From contig CAVSDF010000010.1 of NCBI GenBank assembly GCA_963726715.1, positions 62,001-126,000 on the forward strand: a DNA stretch of 64,000 bases. Direction: 5' to 3'. Both the position numbers and the translations under genes were made by a program. Shown here in pieces: positions 8,663 to 16,465 of the stretch. Numbering within the stretch: the first letter of the stretch is position 1; each line of letters starts with the position of its first letter. Under the pieces are notes generated by a model. That model did not search any database. It saw nothing but the letters and a program-made list of their open reading frames with translations, and had not been told where the DNA came from. Source of the DNA: CAVSDF01 sp963726715 (lineage in GTDB: Bacteria; Bacteroidota; Rhodothermia; Rhodothermales; BA12).

Positions 8663-10099
8663 ATGATCCCCGAAACGACCGCCGACACCGGCTTCACGAT
8701 GGGCGCGAGCAACTCGGTCACGCTTCGCGTGCGCCTGCTCAACCGCCCCGGCACCCTTGCCCGCCTGACCGCCCTCATCGGCGACGTCGGCGGCAACATC
8801 GGCGCCATCGACATCGTGCGCGTCGACAGCGACGCCATCACGCGCGACATCACCGTCTTCCTGAGCGGCGAGGCCGCGCTCGACCGCTTGCGCGAGGCCA
8901 TCGAGGGCGTCGACGGGGTCGAACTCGTCAACCTCTCCGACCGGACCTTCCTGATGCACCTCGGCGGCAAACTGCGCGTCGAGTCGAAGACGCCGCTGCG
9001 CACGCGCGACGACCTCTCGATGGCCTACACGCCGGGCGTCGCCCGCGTCTGCCTCGCCATCGCCGCCGACCCCGACAAGGTCTACAACCTGACGATCAAG
9101 GGCAACACCGTCGCCGTCGTCACCGATGGGACCGCCGTGCTCGGCCTCGGCGACATCGGACCGGGAGCGGCGATGCCGGTCATGGAGGGCAAGGCGCAAC
9201 TCTTCCGCGAGTTCGCGGGCCTGAACGCCTTTCCGATCTGCCTCGACACCACCGACGTCGACGAGATCGTGCGGACGGTCCAGGTCCTCGCGCCGACGTT
9301 CGGCGGCATCAACCTCGAAGACATCGCCGCGCCGCGGTGCTTCGAGATCGAGCGGCGCCTGAAAGAGACGCTCGACATCCCCGTCTTCCACGACGACCAG
9401 CACGGCACGGCGGTCGTCGCGTCGGCGGCGCTCATCAACGCGGCGCGCCTCGTCGGCAAGCGGATGGAGGATCTGAAGGTCGTCGTCCTCGGTGTCGGCG
9501 CGGCAGGAACGGCGGTCTCGAAGATGTTTCTCGCGCTCGGCGTCGTCAACCTCATCGGGGTCGACCGCGAAGGCGCCATCACGCGCGACCGCCCCGGACT
9601 CGCCGCCGACAAGCAGGCGTTCGCGGAGATCACCAACCCGAACAACGAGACCGGCGACGTGCACGACGTGCTCGTGGGCGCCGACGTGTTCATCGGCCTG
9701 AGCGCGCCCAACGTGCTCACGACCGACGACCTCGACCGCATGAACGAGCGCGCGATCGTCTTCGCGATGGCCAACCCCGACCCCGAGATCGCCCCCGAAC
9801 TCTGCTACGCCCACCCGCGCGTCGCCGTCGTGGCGACGGGCCGGAGCGACTACCCGAACCAGATCAACAACGTCCTCTGCTTCCCCGGCATCTTCAAGGG
9901 CGCCCTCTCGTGCCGCGCCCGCGACATCGACGAGGAGATGAAGCAGGCCGCCGCCATCGCCATCGCCGAGTGCGTCGACGAGGCCGCACTGTCGGCGGAT
10001 TACGTGATCCCGAGCGTCTTCGACCAGAACGTCGTCGAGCGCGTCGCCGAAGCCGTCCGCGCCGCCGCGATCCGGACGGGGAGTGCGCGCCGTCCGTGA
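8663..10099 (+). CDS. NAD(P)-dependent malic enzyme with N-terminal ACT domain
   Basis: 478 residues from ATG 8663 (leader CGCCCG). An ACT domain occupies about residues 19-92 (VRLLNRPGTLARLTALIG). The malic enzyme N-domain follows with AYTPGVARVC (catalytic Tyr) and MEGKAQLFREFAGLNAFP (catalytic Lys). The Rossmann part has VVLGVGAAGTA near residue 275 and FAMANPDPE. It decarboxylates malate to pyruvate and supplies reducing power. No phosphotransacetylase domain is fused, so this is the short bacterial form. The ACT domain suggests allosteric control by an amino acid, an inference from the family. Confidence 0.92.
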   Translation: MIPETTADTGFTMGASNSVTLRVRLLNRPGTLARLTALIGDVGGNIGAIDIVRVDSDAITRDITVFLSGEAALDRLREAIEGVDGVELVNLSDRTFLMHLGGKLRVESKTPLRTRDDLSMAYTPGVARVCLAIAADPDKVYNLTIKGNTVAVVTDGTAVLGLGDIGPGAAMPVMEGKAQLFREFAGLNAFPICLDTTDVDEIVRTVQVLAPTFGGINLEDIAAPRCFEIERRLKETLDIPVFHDDQHGTAVVASAALINAARLVGKRMEDLKVVVLGVGAAGTAVSKMFLALGVVNLIGVDREGAITRDRPGLAADKQAFAEITNPNNETGDVHDVLVGADVFIGLSAPNVLTTDDLDRMNERAIVFAMANPDPEIAPELCYAHPRVAVVATGRSDYPNQINNVLCFPGIFKGALSCRARDIDEEMKQAAAIAIAECVDEAALSADYVIPSVFDQNVVERVAEAVRAAAIRTGSARRP

Positions 10100-10570
10100 G
10101 GGGGCGTTTGTCGTTGATTGTTGATGGTGGATCAGAGGGGATCGGGTCGCCGCCGGTGACTGCCGTGGGGCGCCGCGTGCTGCGACCGATGACGCCTCGA
10201 TGGTGCCGCCGGTGGAATGCCGCGCCCATCGTGGCGTGGGGGCACCAGGGGGCGCCGATGGGGCGGAGGCAGAGCCGTCGTGTTCTGCTCCGACCGCCCA
10301 GCCTTGTTCTTGCGAGGCCCTGAAAGGGCCGCAGCAATCCGGGTCGAAGGGCCCGTCGATCTGGATTGCCGCCCGCGTCGCTGCGCTCCTCGCAATGACA
10401 GCGATGGACGAGTGGGCGTAGATCCGAAACGGGTGGCGGTGGGAGGCGGGAGGCGGGCGGTCCGGAGGCGCTTGCCAGGCGGGGGACGTGGCGTGAGTGC
10501 CTGCGGCGTCGCGGGGCGTAGTTTGGGGATTGCCGCTCCTCTTCGCCGCCGACCCTTCTTCCGCTCCCCG
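10100..10570. other. 471-base spacer without a gene
   Basis: No reading frame here has convincing coding character on either strand. It starts with GTCGTTGATTGTTGATGG-type repeat sequence (10109-10130), carries the CATTGCGAG composite repeat at 10308-10399, and ends with a G-rich stretch before the VKOR gene. A promoter for VKOR-DsbA is expected but none can be picked with confidence. Confidence 0.6.
10308..10399. repeat. CATTGCGAG composite palindromic repeat, copy 1
   Basis: Begins TCTTGCGAGGCCCTGAAAGG and ends CTGCGCTCCTCGCAATGAC, with an internal GGGTCGAAGGGCCCGTCGAT segment. A near copy lies at 36502-36592 and a decayed one at 15220-15315. The termini are inverted (TTGCGAG/CTCGCAA), so the whole element can fold on itself. 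Confidence 0.8.
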
Positions 10571-11119
10571 ATGGCCCGAACTCCCGCCGGAACGCCTCCG
10601 CGCACCTCCTCCCGCGCCGCTGCCACGTCGGCGGCTGTGCCCGTCGCCACCGGGCGCCTCTCGACGTACCGGCCGGTCATCGACCGCGCCATCTTCGTGC
10701 TCGCGCTCGTCGGCCTCGCCGTCGTCTCGCACATCGCCTTCCAGTCGGCGCGCGGGATGGCGGGCGGGTGCAGCGGGTTCGACCCGGCCAACCTCGATGC
10801 CACGCCGTCGGGCTGCGCGACCGTTTTGTCGAGTTCGTACGCGACGGCGTTCGGCGGCATCACGAACACCGCGCTCGGCCTCGTTTTCTACGGCATCGTC
10901 GCGCTCCTCAGCGCCGCCATCGTCGTCTCGCCCGAGATGCTGCCGGTGCTCAAGCGCGTCCGCGGCGGAATCCTCGTCGTCGGTGCAGCCTACGCGCTTT
11001 ACCTCATCGGCATCCTCGTCAGCGGGGCCGCGGGTGGACTGTGTGCGCTCTGCCTGACCTCGCACGTACTCACACTGGCGATGGCGGCGTTGTTCGTCTC
11101 AGACGCCCGCCGCGCCTGA
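10571..11119 (+). CDS. Vitamin K epoxide reductase (VKOR) family membrane protein
   Basis: 182 residues from ATG 10571 (leader CTCCCCG). About four hydrophobic segments follow a polar N-terminus. The active-site pair is C158-A-L-C161 in the last helix, and an outer Cys pair lies in the GGCSGF...SGC loop after the first helix, as in bacterial VKOR. VKOR re-oxidises a DsbA-like partner and passes electrons to quinone, replacing DsbB. The next gene, 45 bases downstream, is exactly such a thioredoxin-fold partner, which supports the function. Confidence 0.9.
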   Translation: MARTPAGTPPRTSSRAAATSAAVPVATGRLSTYRPVIDRAIFVLALVGLAVVSHIAFQSARGMAGGCSGFDPANLDATPSGCATVLSSSYATAFGGITNTALGLVFYGIVALLSAAIVVSPEMLPVLKRVRGGILVVGAAYALYLIGILVSGAAGGLCALCLTSHVLTLAMAALFVSDARRA

Positions 11120-11164
11120 GGCGCCGTTTCTCTTCTTCTGCTCGTTCCTCCGTCCATCTCCCCG

Positions 11165-11992
11165 ATGTCCCGCACCTCCGCCCCGTCGTTTCCTGCGCGC
11201 GACCTGCGCCTCTACGCCGTCCTCGCGCTCCTCGCGCTCGGCATCATCGGCGGCGACGCCCTGCTGCTGCGCCGCGCCGAAGCGCAAACCGCCGCGGCCT
11301 CGTCGTCGGTCGTCTCGCCGGACGGTAGCACGGGCGGCCCGATCACGTCGTCGGCGCCCGCCATCGAGGCCGACTCCGCCTCGACCGCCGAGACCGATGC
11401 CGCCGTGGCGTCCGCTGCCGCGTCGACGACGTGTGCGTTCGCGCCGGGCGCTCCGGTCGCCAACTGGCGGACGCTCGTCGATGCCGCCGATCCGGCCTTC
11501 GGCAACCCCGCCGCCGCCGTCACCGTCATCGAGTTCTTCGAGCCGAACTGCCCGCACTGCGCGCACCTGTTCCCGGCGATGGCCGAGGCCGAGCGCCTGA
11601 CCGCCCGTGAGGCGCGCTTCGTCTACAAGCCCGTCATGTTCTGGGCGCAGACGTCGATGCTCCAGACGCAGGCGCTCTACGCCGCCGCCACCGAAGCGCC
11701 CGCCAAGTACCACCGCTCGATGCAACTTCAGCTCGAACGCCAGAAGTCGGGCGGCCTCAACGAGCAGGACGTCCGGCAGATCGCCACCGAGAGCGGCATG
11801 AACGCCGATGCGATGATGACGCGCATCAACGCGGGCACTTACCGGCAGCAGATCATGGCCAACCGCGCCGCCTTCCAGCAGACCGGGCAGACCGGCGTGC
11901 CGCTCGTGCTCATCAACGGCAAGGTGCTCGGTGAGGACCGCACGCCCGGTTGCATCGCCCGCCTCATCCGCGAGGAAGCCGCGAGGGGCTGA
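11165..11992 (+). CDS. DsbA-like periplasmic thiol oxidoreductase
   Basis: 275 residues from ATG 11165 (leader CTCCCCG). An N-terminal signal anchor (LYAVLALLALGIIGG) is followed by an Ala/Ser/Thr linker to about residue 95. The thioredoxin-fold domain carries C129-P-H-C132, the DsbA-type redox motif, and a cis-Pro segment QTGVPLVLING near residue 250. It would introduce disulfides into exported proteins and be re-oxidised by the VKOR encoded just upstream. A Cys at residue ~90 and one near the C-terminus are additional. Confidence 0.9.
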   Translation: MSRTSAPSFPARDLRLYAVLALLALGIIGGDALLLRRAEAQTAAASSSVVSPDGSTGGPITSSAPAIEADSASTAETDAAVASAAASTTCAFAPGAPVANWRTLVDAADPAFGNPAAAVTVIEFFEPNCPHCAHLFPAMAEAERLTAREARFVYKPVMFWAQTSMLQTQALYAAATEAPAKYHRSMQLQLERQKSGGLNEQDVRQIATESGMNADAMMTRINAGTYRQQIMANRAAFQQTGQTGVPLVLINGKVLGEDRTPGCIARLIREEAARG

Positions 11993-12009
11993 TCGACGCC
12001 TTCGGCGCG

Positions 12010-12100
12010 TGGGTCGTTTGTCGTTCATGGTGGATGGAGCGCGGCTGCGCGCAGCCTGACGCCCGCCGCCACGACCAACGACCAACTCTCACCGCCGCCC
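12010..12100. repeat. GTTGGTCGTTG-type inverted element
   Basis: GTCGTTTGTCGTTCATGGTGG at the left and CCACGACCAACGACCAAC at the right, with a GCGCGGCTGCGCGC hairpin between. Related elements lie at 36376, 38868 and 43597. It fills the spacer before transketolase. Confidence 0.6.
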
Positions 12101-12183
12101 GGACTTCTCCGCCTCGTTGCCCCTTCGTCGGCAGCGGGGCGGTTTCGCGTGGTAGCTTCCCGGACGCCACCCACGCCCGCCCC

Positions 12184-14217
12184 ATGTCCGCCCCCGACCT
12201 CTCGCCCGCCGACCTCGACACGCTCGCCGTCAACACGATCCGCTTCCTCTCCGCCGACGCGGTGCAGGCGGCCAACTCCGGCCACCCCGGCCTGCCGATG
12301 GGCGCCGCGCCGATGGCGTACGTGCTCTGGACGCGCCACCTGCGCCACAACCCGAAGGACGAGTTCTGGCTCAACCGCGACCGCTTCGTGCTCTCCGCCG
12401 GCCACGGGTCGATGCTCCTCTACAGCCTCCTGCACCTGACCGGCTACGGCCTCACGCTCGACGACATCAAGCACTTCCGGCAGCTCGGCTCGAAGACGCC
12501 CGGCCACCCGGAAGTCCACTACACGCCCGGCGTCGAGACGACCACCGGGCCGCTCGGGCAGGGCTTCGCGATGTCGGTGGGCCTTGCGATGGCGGAGTGC
12601 CATCTCGCCGCGCGCCTCAACACCGACGCGCACGCGCTCATCGACCACCACACGTTCGTGATCGCGAGCGACGGCGACCTGATGGAGGGCATCTCGCACG
12701 AGGCCGCCTCGCTCGCCGGGCACCTCGGCCTCGGCAAACTCGTCGTCCTCTACGACGACAACCACATCTCCATCGACGGATCGACCGACCTCTCGTTCAC
12801 CGAGGACGTGCAGGCGCGCTTCGCCGCCTACGGCTGGCACGTGCAGCAGGTGGGCGACGGCACCGACCTCGACGCCATCGACGCGGCCATCACGAGCGCC
12901 AAGAACGAGACGACGCGCCCGTCGATCATCGCCGTCCGCACGATCATCGGCTACGGCGCGCCGACGCGGCAGGGCACGCAGAAGGCGCACGGCGAGCCGC
13001 TCGGCGTCGACGAACTGCGCGCGGCCAAGGAAGCCCTCGGCTGGCCGACGCCCGACGAGATGTTCGTCGTCCCCGACGCGGTCCGCGACCACTTCCGCAC
13101 CGCCGTCAAGGACGGGAAAGCGTTGCAGGCCACGTGGCAGGAGACGCGCGACGCGTGGGAGGCCGAGAACCCCGCCGCCGCCACGGACCTGCAACTGGCC
13201 CTCGACCGCGCGCTCCCGGACGGCTGGATGGACAGCCTGCCCGTCTTCGCCGTCGGCGACGATATGGCGACGCGCGCCGCGTCGGGCAAGGTGCTCGGCG
13301 CGCTCGCCGAGCGCCTGCCGTGGCTCGTCGGCGGCTCGGCCGACCTGACGCCCTCGAACAACACGCACGTCAAGGGCATGACGGATTTCCAGTCCGACAC
13401 GCCCGAGGGCGGCTACTTCCGCTTCGGTGTGCGCGAGCACGGCATGGCGGCGGCGATGAACGGGATGTGCCTCCACGGTGGCCTGCGGCCCTACGGCGGC
13501 ACCTTCCTCGTCTTCGTCGACTACCTGCGCCCGGCGCTGCGTTTGTCGGCATTGATGGAGCAGCCGGTCGCGTACGTGTTCACGCACGACTCGATCGGGC
13601 TCGGCGAGGACGGCCCGACGCACCAGCCGATCGCCCAGATCGCCTCGATCCGCGCCATCCCCAACACGACGCTCGTGCGCCCGTGCGACGCCAACGAGAC
13701 AGCGATGGCGTGGCGCCTCGCCCTCGAACAGACCGACCGCCCGACGTGCCTCGCCCTCACCCGGCAGTCCCTCCCGACGCTCGACCGCTCCACGCTCGGC
13801 GCCGCCGACGGCCTCCTCAAGGGGGCCTACGTGCTGCGCGAGGAGAGCGGCGGCCTCGACGTGATCCTGATCGCCACCGGCAGCGAGGTCCACCTCGCCC
13901 TGGAGGCCGCCGAGACGCTCGAAGGCGAAGGCCTCGGCGTGCGCGTCGTCTCGATGCCCGCGATGGACGTCTTCGAGCGCCAGACGAAGGCCTACCAGAG
14001 CGAGGTCCTGCCGCCGCGCGTCCGCGCCCGCGTGTCCGTCGAAGCCGCCGCCACGTTCGGCTGGGAGCGCTACGTCGGCCTCGACGGCGAGATGATCGGC
14101 ATGACCGGCTTCGGCGCGTCCGGCAAGGCGGAGGCCCTCTTCGACCACTTCGGCTTCACCGCCGCCAACATCGCCGACGCCGCGCGCCGCACGCTCAAGA
14201 CGACCACGAAGCGTTGA
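12184..14217 (+). CDS. tkt: Transketolase
   Basis: 677 residues from ATG 12184 (leader ACGCCCGCCCC), the standard transketolase length. Key segments: ANSGHPGLPMGAAPMAYVLW near residue 30, SAGHGSMLLYSLLHL, the thiamine diphosphate/Mg site SDGDLMEGISHEA...DDNHISIDG near residues 160-200, and THDSIGLGEDGPTHQP in the pyrimidine domain near residue 470. It transfers two-carbon ketol units in the non-oxidative pentose phosphate pathway and needs thiamine diphosphate, the cofactor sensed by the riboswitch at 19785. A terminator hairpin follows. Confidence 0.97.
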   Translation: MSAPDLSPADLDTLAVNTIRFLSADAVQAANSGHPGLPMGAAPMAYVLWTRHLRHNPKDEFWLNRDRFVLSAGHGSMLLYSLLHLTGYGLTLDDIKHFRQLGSKTPGHPEVHYTPGVETTTGPLGQGFAMSVGLAMAECHLAARLNTDAHALIDHHTFVIASDGDLMEGISHEAASLAGHLGLGKLVVLYDDNHISIDGSTDLSFTEDVQARFAAYGWHVQQVGDGTDLDAIDAAITSAKNETTRPSIIAVRTIIGYGAPTRQGTQKAHGEPLGVDELRAAKEALGWPTPDEMFVVPDAVRDHFRTAVKDGKALQATWQETRDAWEAENPAAATDLQLALDRALPDGWMDSLPVFAVGDDMATRAASGKVLGALAERLPWLVGGSADLTPSNNTHVKGMTDFQSDTPEGGYFRFGVREHGMAAAMNGMCLHGGLRPYGGTFLVFVDYLRPALRLSALMEQPVAYVFTHDSIGLGEDGPTHQPIAQIASIRAIPNTTLVRPCDANETAMAWRLALEQTDRPTCLALTRQSLPTLDRSTLGAADGLLKGAYVLREESGGLDVILIATGSEVHLALEAAETLEGEGLGVRVVSMPAMDVFERQTKAYQSEVLPPRVRARVSVEAAATFGWERYVGLDGEMIGMTGFGASGKAEALFDHFGFTAANIADAARRTLKTTTKR

Positions 14218-14223
14218 AACGCA

Positions 14224-14259
14224 CACGCCTGCGCGTCCGAGGGAGGGCGCGCAGGCGTG
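14224..14259. terminator. Bidirectional hairpin between tkt and the PAS gene
   Basis: Perfect 12-bp stem CACGCCTGCGCG/CGCGCAGGCGTG starting 7 bases after the transketolase stop, in the spacer to the convergent PAS gene. No T-run follows, so the intrinsic terminator call is moderate. Confidence 0.6.
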
Positions 14260-14305
14260 GGGGCAGGCTCGGGTGGGGCGGCGACGTGGGAGCGTCGGCG
14301 GGGCG

Positions 14306-14701
14306 TCAGACGACGAGCGTGCGGATGGACGAGAGTTCGACCGAGATGGCGCGGTCCGGCTCGCCGAGGTGGTTGCGGACGGTCGCCTTGAACCACATCC
14401 ACCGCTGCCGCCCGGTGCGCAGGCGCACGAGCCACGAGGCGCGGGACTTGCCGAGCGTCACCATCTCCGCCACGTCGCGCATCACCTGGTAGAGGTTGCG
14501 CTGGTGGACGTGCGTGAAGAAGCACGGATCGACGGCCTCATCGGCGCCGTATTCGAGCAGGCGACGGGCGCCCGGCGTCACCTCGGCGATGGTGCCATCC
14601 TCACGCAGCAAGAGCAGGAGCGTCGTTTCCTGGAAGCGCTTCCGGTCCGGGGCCGAAAAAAAGCCCGTGGCGGGCGGCGGCATAGATGGGGAGGCGATCA
14701 T
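14306..14701 (-). CDS. Single PAS-domain protein
   Basis: 131 residues. The whole protein is one PAS fold: LLLLREDGTIAEVTPGARRLLEYGADE (beta A/B and alpha C) and a C-terminal sheet WLVRLRTGRQRWMWFKATVRN. The FFTHVHQRNLYQVMRDV segment resembles PAS domains of Rhodothermales signalling proteins. No output domain is attached, so it may bind a partner kinase or be a stand-alone sensor. No cofactor-binding Cys or His can be singled out. It is read away from the small gene at 14885, with a 183-base divergent spacer. Confidence 0.75.
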   Translation of the reverse strand: MIASPSMPPPATGFFSAPDRKRFQETTLLLLLREDGTIAEVTPGARRLLEYGADEAVDPCFFTHVHQRNLYQVMRDVAEMVTLGKSRASWLVRLRTGRQRWMWFKATVRNHLGEPDRAISVELSSIRTLVV

Positions 14702-14884
14702 CGGCGTGGAAGGTCGGGTGAGTCGTCAGGGCAATATCCCCGTCGAATGCCCTGGTTCCGGTTCCTTCGCCAAAACCACATGGTTACATTCGGACCGAGC
14801 CTTGATCTTTCTCGCGCAGCGCCGATACGACCGGTTTCCCGCCCGGCGTGTCCTCGCCGCCTCACCCGACCGACTCCTCCAACG

Positions 14885-15142
14885 ATGATCGACCACGACC
14901 CGCGACAGGAGGTTATGCCCGGTGCCTATCAGGCGCCCTCGTTCGAGGAACTGCTGCTCATGGCGCAGACGCTCGGCCTCGTCGGCGGTGTCGAGCACGG
15001 GGTGCGCGGCGTCCGCATGGCCATCGTCGGGCAGGTGTTCGAGATCCGCGCCGATCAGGCGGAGTCGATGCTCAATGGCCTCCTCCTCGGCTATTTCGCC
15101 GCGATGAGTGGCGATGACATGACGGCGGCGCAGTGGAAGTGA
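14885..15142 (+). CDS. Small hypothetical protein
   Basis: 85 residues from ATG 14885 (leader CTCCTCCAACG). No family recognised. The sequence is soluble, starts with an acidic polar segment, and has two amphipathic helices (SFEELLLMAQTLGLVGG and QAESMLNGLLLGYFAAM) around a beta hairpin (VRMAIVGQVFEIRADQ). Codon use matches neighbours, which supports it as a real gene. The function cannot be inferred. Confidence 0.6.
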   Translation: MIDHDPRQEVMPGAYQAPSFEELLLMAQTLGLVGGVEHGVRGVRMAIVGQVFEIRADQAESMLNGLLLGYFAAMSGDDMTAAQWK

Positions 15143-15219
15143 CCGCCTGAGCGGGCGTCGCGGCGCATCCACGACCGTTACTCGGCAGGGCTGTTCGCTG
15201 CTTCGTCGAATCGTCCACC

Positions 15220-15315
15220 TTGTCCTTGCGGGGCGCGACGCGACGTGGCAATCTGGCCTGTCTGTGAGTGACTCGGCAGAGCGCTGGACGACGAGATTGC
15301 CACGCGTTGCTCTGA
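15220..15315. repeat. CATTGCGAG-type repeat, decayed copy
   Basis: Contains TTGTCCTTGCGGGGCGCGAC, GACGTGGCAATC and GAGATTGCCACG in the layout of the elements at 10308 and 36502, but the core differs. It lies in the 222-base spacer between the small gene and the convergent tlpA-like gene. Confidence 0.6.
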
Positions 15316-15364
15316 CTGACTGAGGAGGTTTGGAGCGGTCGGATGCAGGGCCGAACAGCCCGCG

Positions 15365-15964
15365 TCACTCGGGGGTCATGGGCGCGTCGAGAAGTTCGTC
15401 GAGGAGCGGACGAAGCTCGGCGGTCTGGAAGCGGCCCGGCAGGCGGCGCACGAGGCGTCCGTTGCGGTCGAGAACGAGGGTCGTCGGGAGGACCATCAGG
15501 CCCGCGAGGCGGTCGGGGAGGTCGCTGCCCGCGAGGGCGATGGGGTAGGGGATGCCCATCTCGCGCACGAACGGCGCGACGGGCGCGGCGTCGAGGTCCA
15601 TCGACACGCCGACGATTTCGAGGCCGCGGGCGCCAAGGTCGCGGCGGAGGGCGAGGAAGTCGGGGATCTCCTCGCGGCACGGCCCGCACCACGTCGCCCA
15701 GAAGTTGACGAGGACGACCTTGCCGCGCAGGTCGGCGAGGTCGACGGTGTCGCGCCCGTCGGGCGTCGGGAGGGCGAGGTCGATGCGCGTGCCGGTCGGG
15801 AGCGCCGCCGAGGTGTCGCGCGCGAACGACTGCGCATCGGCGCGGAAGGCGGTCGTGTCGGGCGGGGGCAGCGTCGCGGCGGGGTCGGCGCGGCAACCGG
15901 TGAGGGCGAGCGTCGCGATGGCGACGAGCGCGGGCAGAGGGGGGCTGCGGAAGAGTGCGGGCAT
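15365..15964 (-). CDS. TlpA/ResA-like thioredoxin lipoprotein
   Basis: 199 residues; ATG at 15964 gives a lipoprotein signal with ALTGC (Cys24). The redox motif W-C93-G-P-C96 sits in FWATWCGPCREEIPDF, and the cis-Pro is in VLPTTLVLDRNG. TlpA-family proteins reduce periplasmic disulfides, for example in cytochrome c maturation. The gene follows the YtxJ-like gene by 14 bases, so they form an operon. A conserved GxxxP-type active site plus anchoring supports a reducing role opposite to the VKOR-DsbA pair at 10.5-12 kb; that pairing is an inference. Confidence 0.88.
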   Translation of the reverse strand: MPALFRSPPLPALVAIATLALTGCRADPAATLPPPDTTAFRADAQSFARDTSAALPTGTRIDLALPTPDGRDTVDLADLRGKVVLVNFWATWCGPCREEIPDFLALRRDLGARGLEIVGVSMDLDAAPVAPFVREMGIPYPIALAGSDLPDRLAGLMVLPTTLVLDRNGRLVRRLPGRFQTAELRPLLDELLDAPMTPE

Positions 15965-15978
15965 CGATGTCGGATGGA

Positions 15979-16338
15979 TCAGGCGTCGATGGCGTCGTCG
16001 GTGCCGTCGAGGGAGGCATCGACGGCGCGGCGGATGCGGGTCGCGCTGACGCCCATGTGGGAGGCGTGATGGACGACCGCGCCATTGTGGACGACGAGCA
16101 CCTGCGGGGACTCGTGGCGCACGCCGAAGCGCTCGGCGATGGCGTTCGAGAGCGTCCGCGCCGACTGCACGACGACGCGGTAGACATCGGGATCGTCCGG
16201 CCCGTCGAGCTGTGCGACGGACATCTGCGCGACCGTCGAGATGGGGCAGGTGCGGCTGTGCTTGAAGAGCACGACCGGGTGTCGGTCGGCAGCGGTGAGC
16301 GCAGCGCGGAGGTCGTCGTCGGTGGTGATGTCGGTCAT
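15979..16338 (-). CDS. YtxJ/BrxC-type monothiol bacilliredoxin
   Basis: 119 residues from ATG 16338 (MTDITTDDD); a longer reading would need a TTG start at 16371. The signature is FKHSRTCPIS with a single active Cys31 (TCPIS), typical of YtxJ. Further landmarks are the cis-Pro region RHESPQVLVVHNG and the GVSATRI C-terminal helix. Members reverse bacillithiol mixed disulfides on proteins, so this suggests a bacillithiol or similar low-molecular-weight thiol in the host, which is an inference. First gene of the operon with the TlpA-like lipoprotein. Confidence 0.85.
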   Translation of the reverse strand: MTDITTDDDLRAALTAADRHPVVLFKHSRTCPISTVAQMSVAQLDGPDDPDVYRVVVQSARTLSNAIAERFGVRHESPQVLVVHNGAVVHHASHMGVSATRIRRAVDASLDGTDDAIDA

Positions 16339-16465
16339 TCGGGAAGGCAGAGGCAGCGTCGTGCTCTCCAACCGCGCCGCGCCGCGCCCGGTTCACGCGG
16401 TGCAACCGGGGCCCTGCACGCCCGGTTCACGAGCGCCGCCCGACCGATCAACCCGTTTCCATCCG

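Noticed and set aside
8453..11065. Minus-strand 870-codon frame opposite malic enzyme and VKOR
   Set aside because: Repetitive charged sequence without motifs; plus-strand genes are certain.
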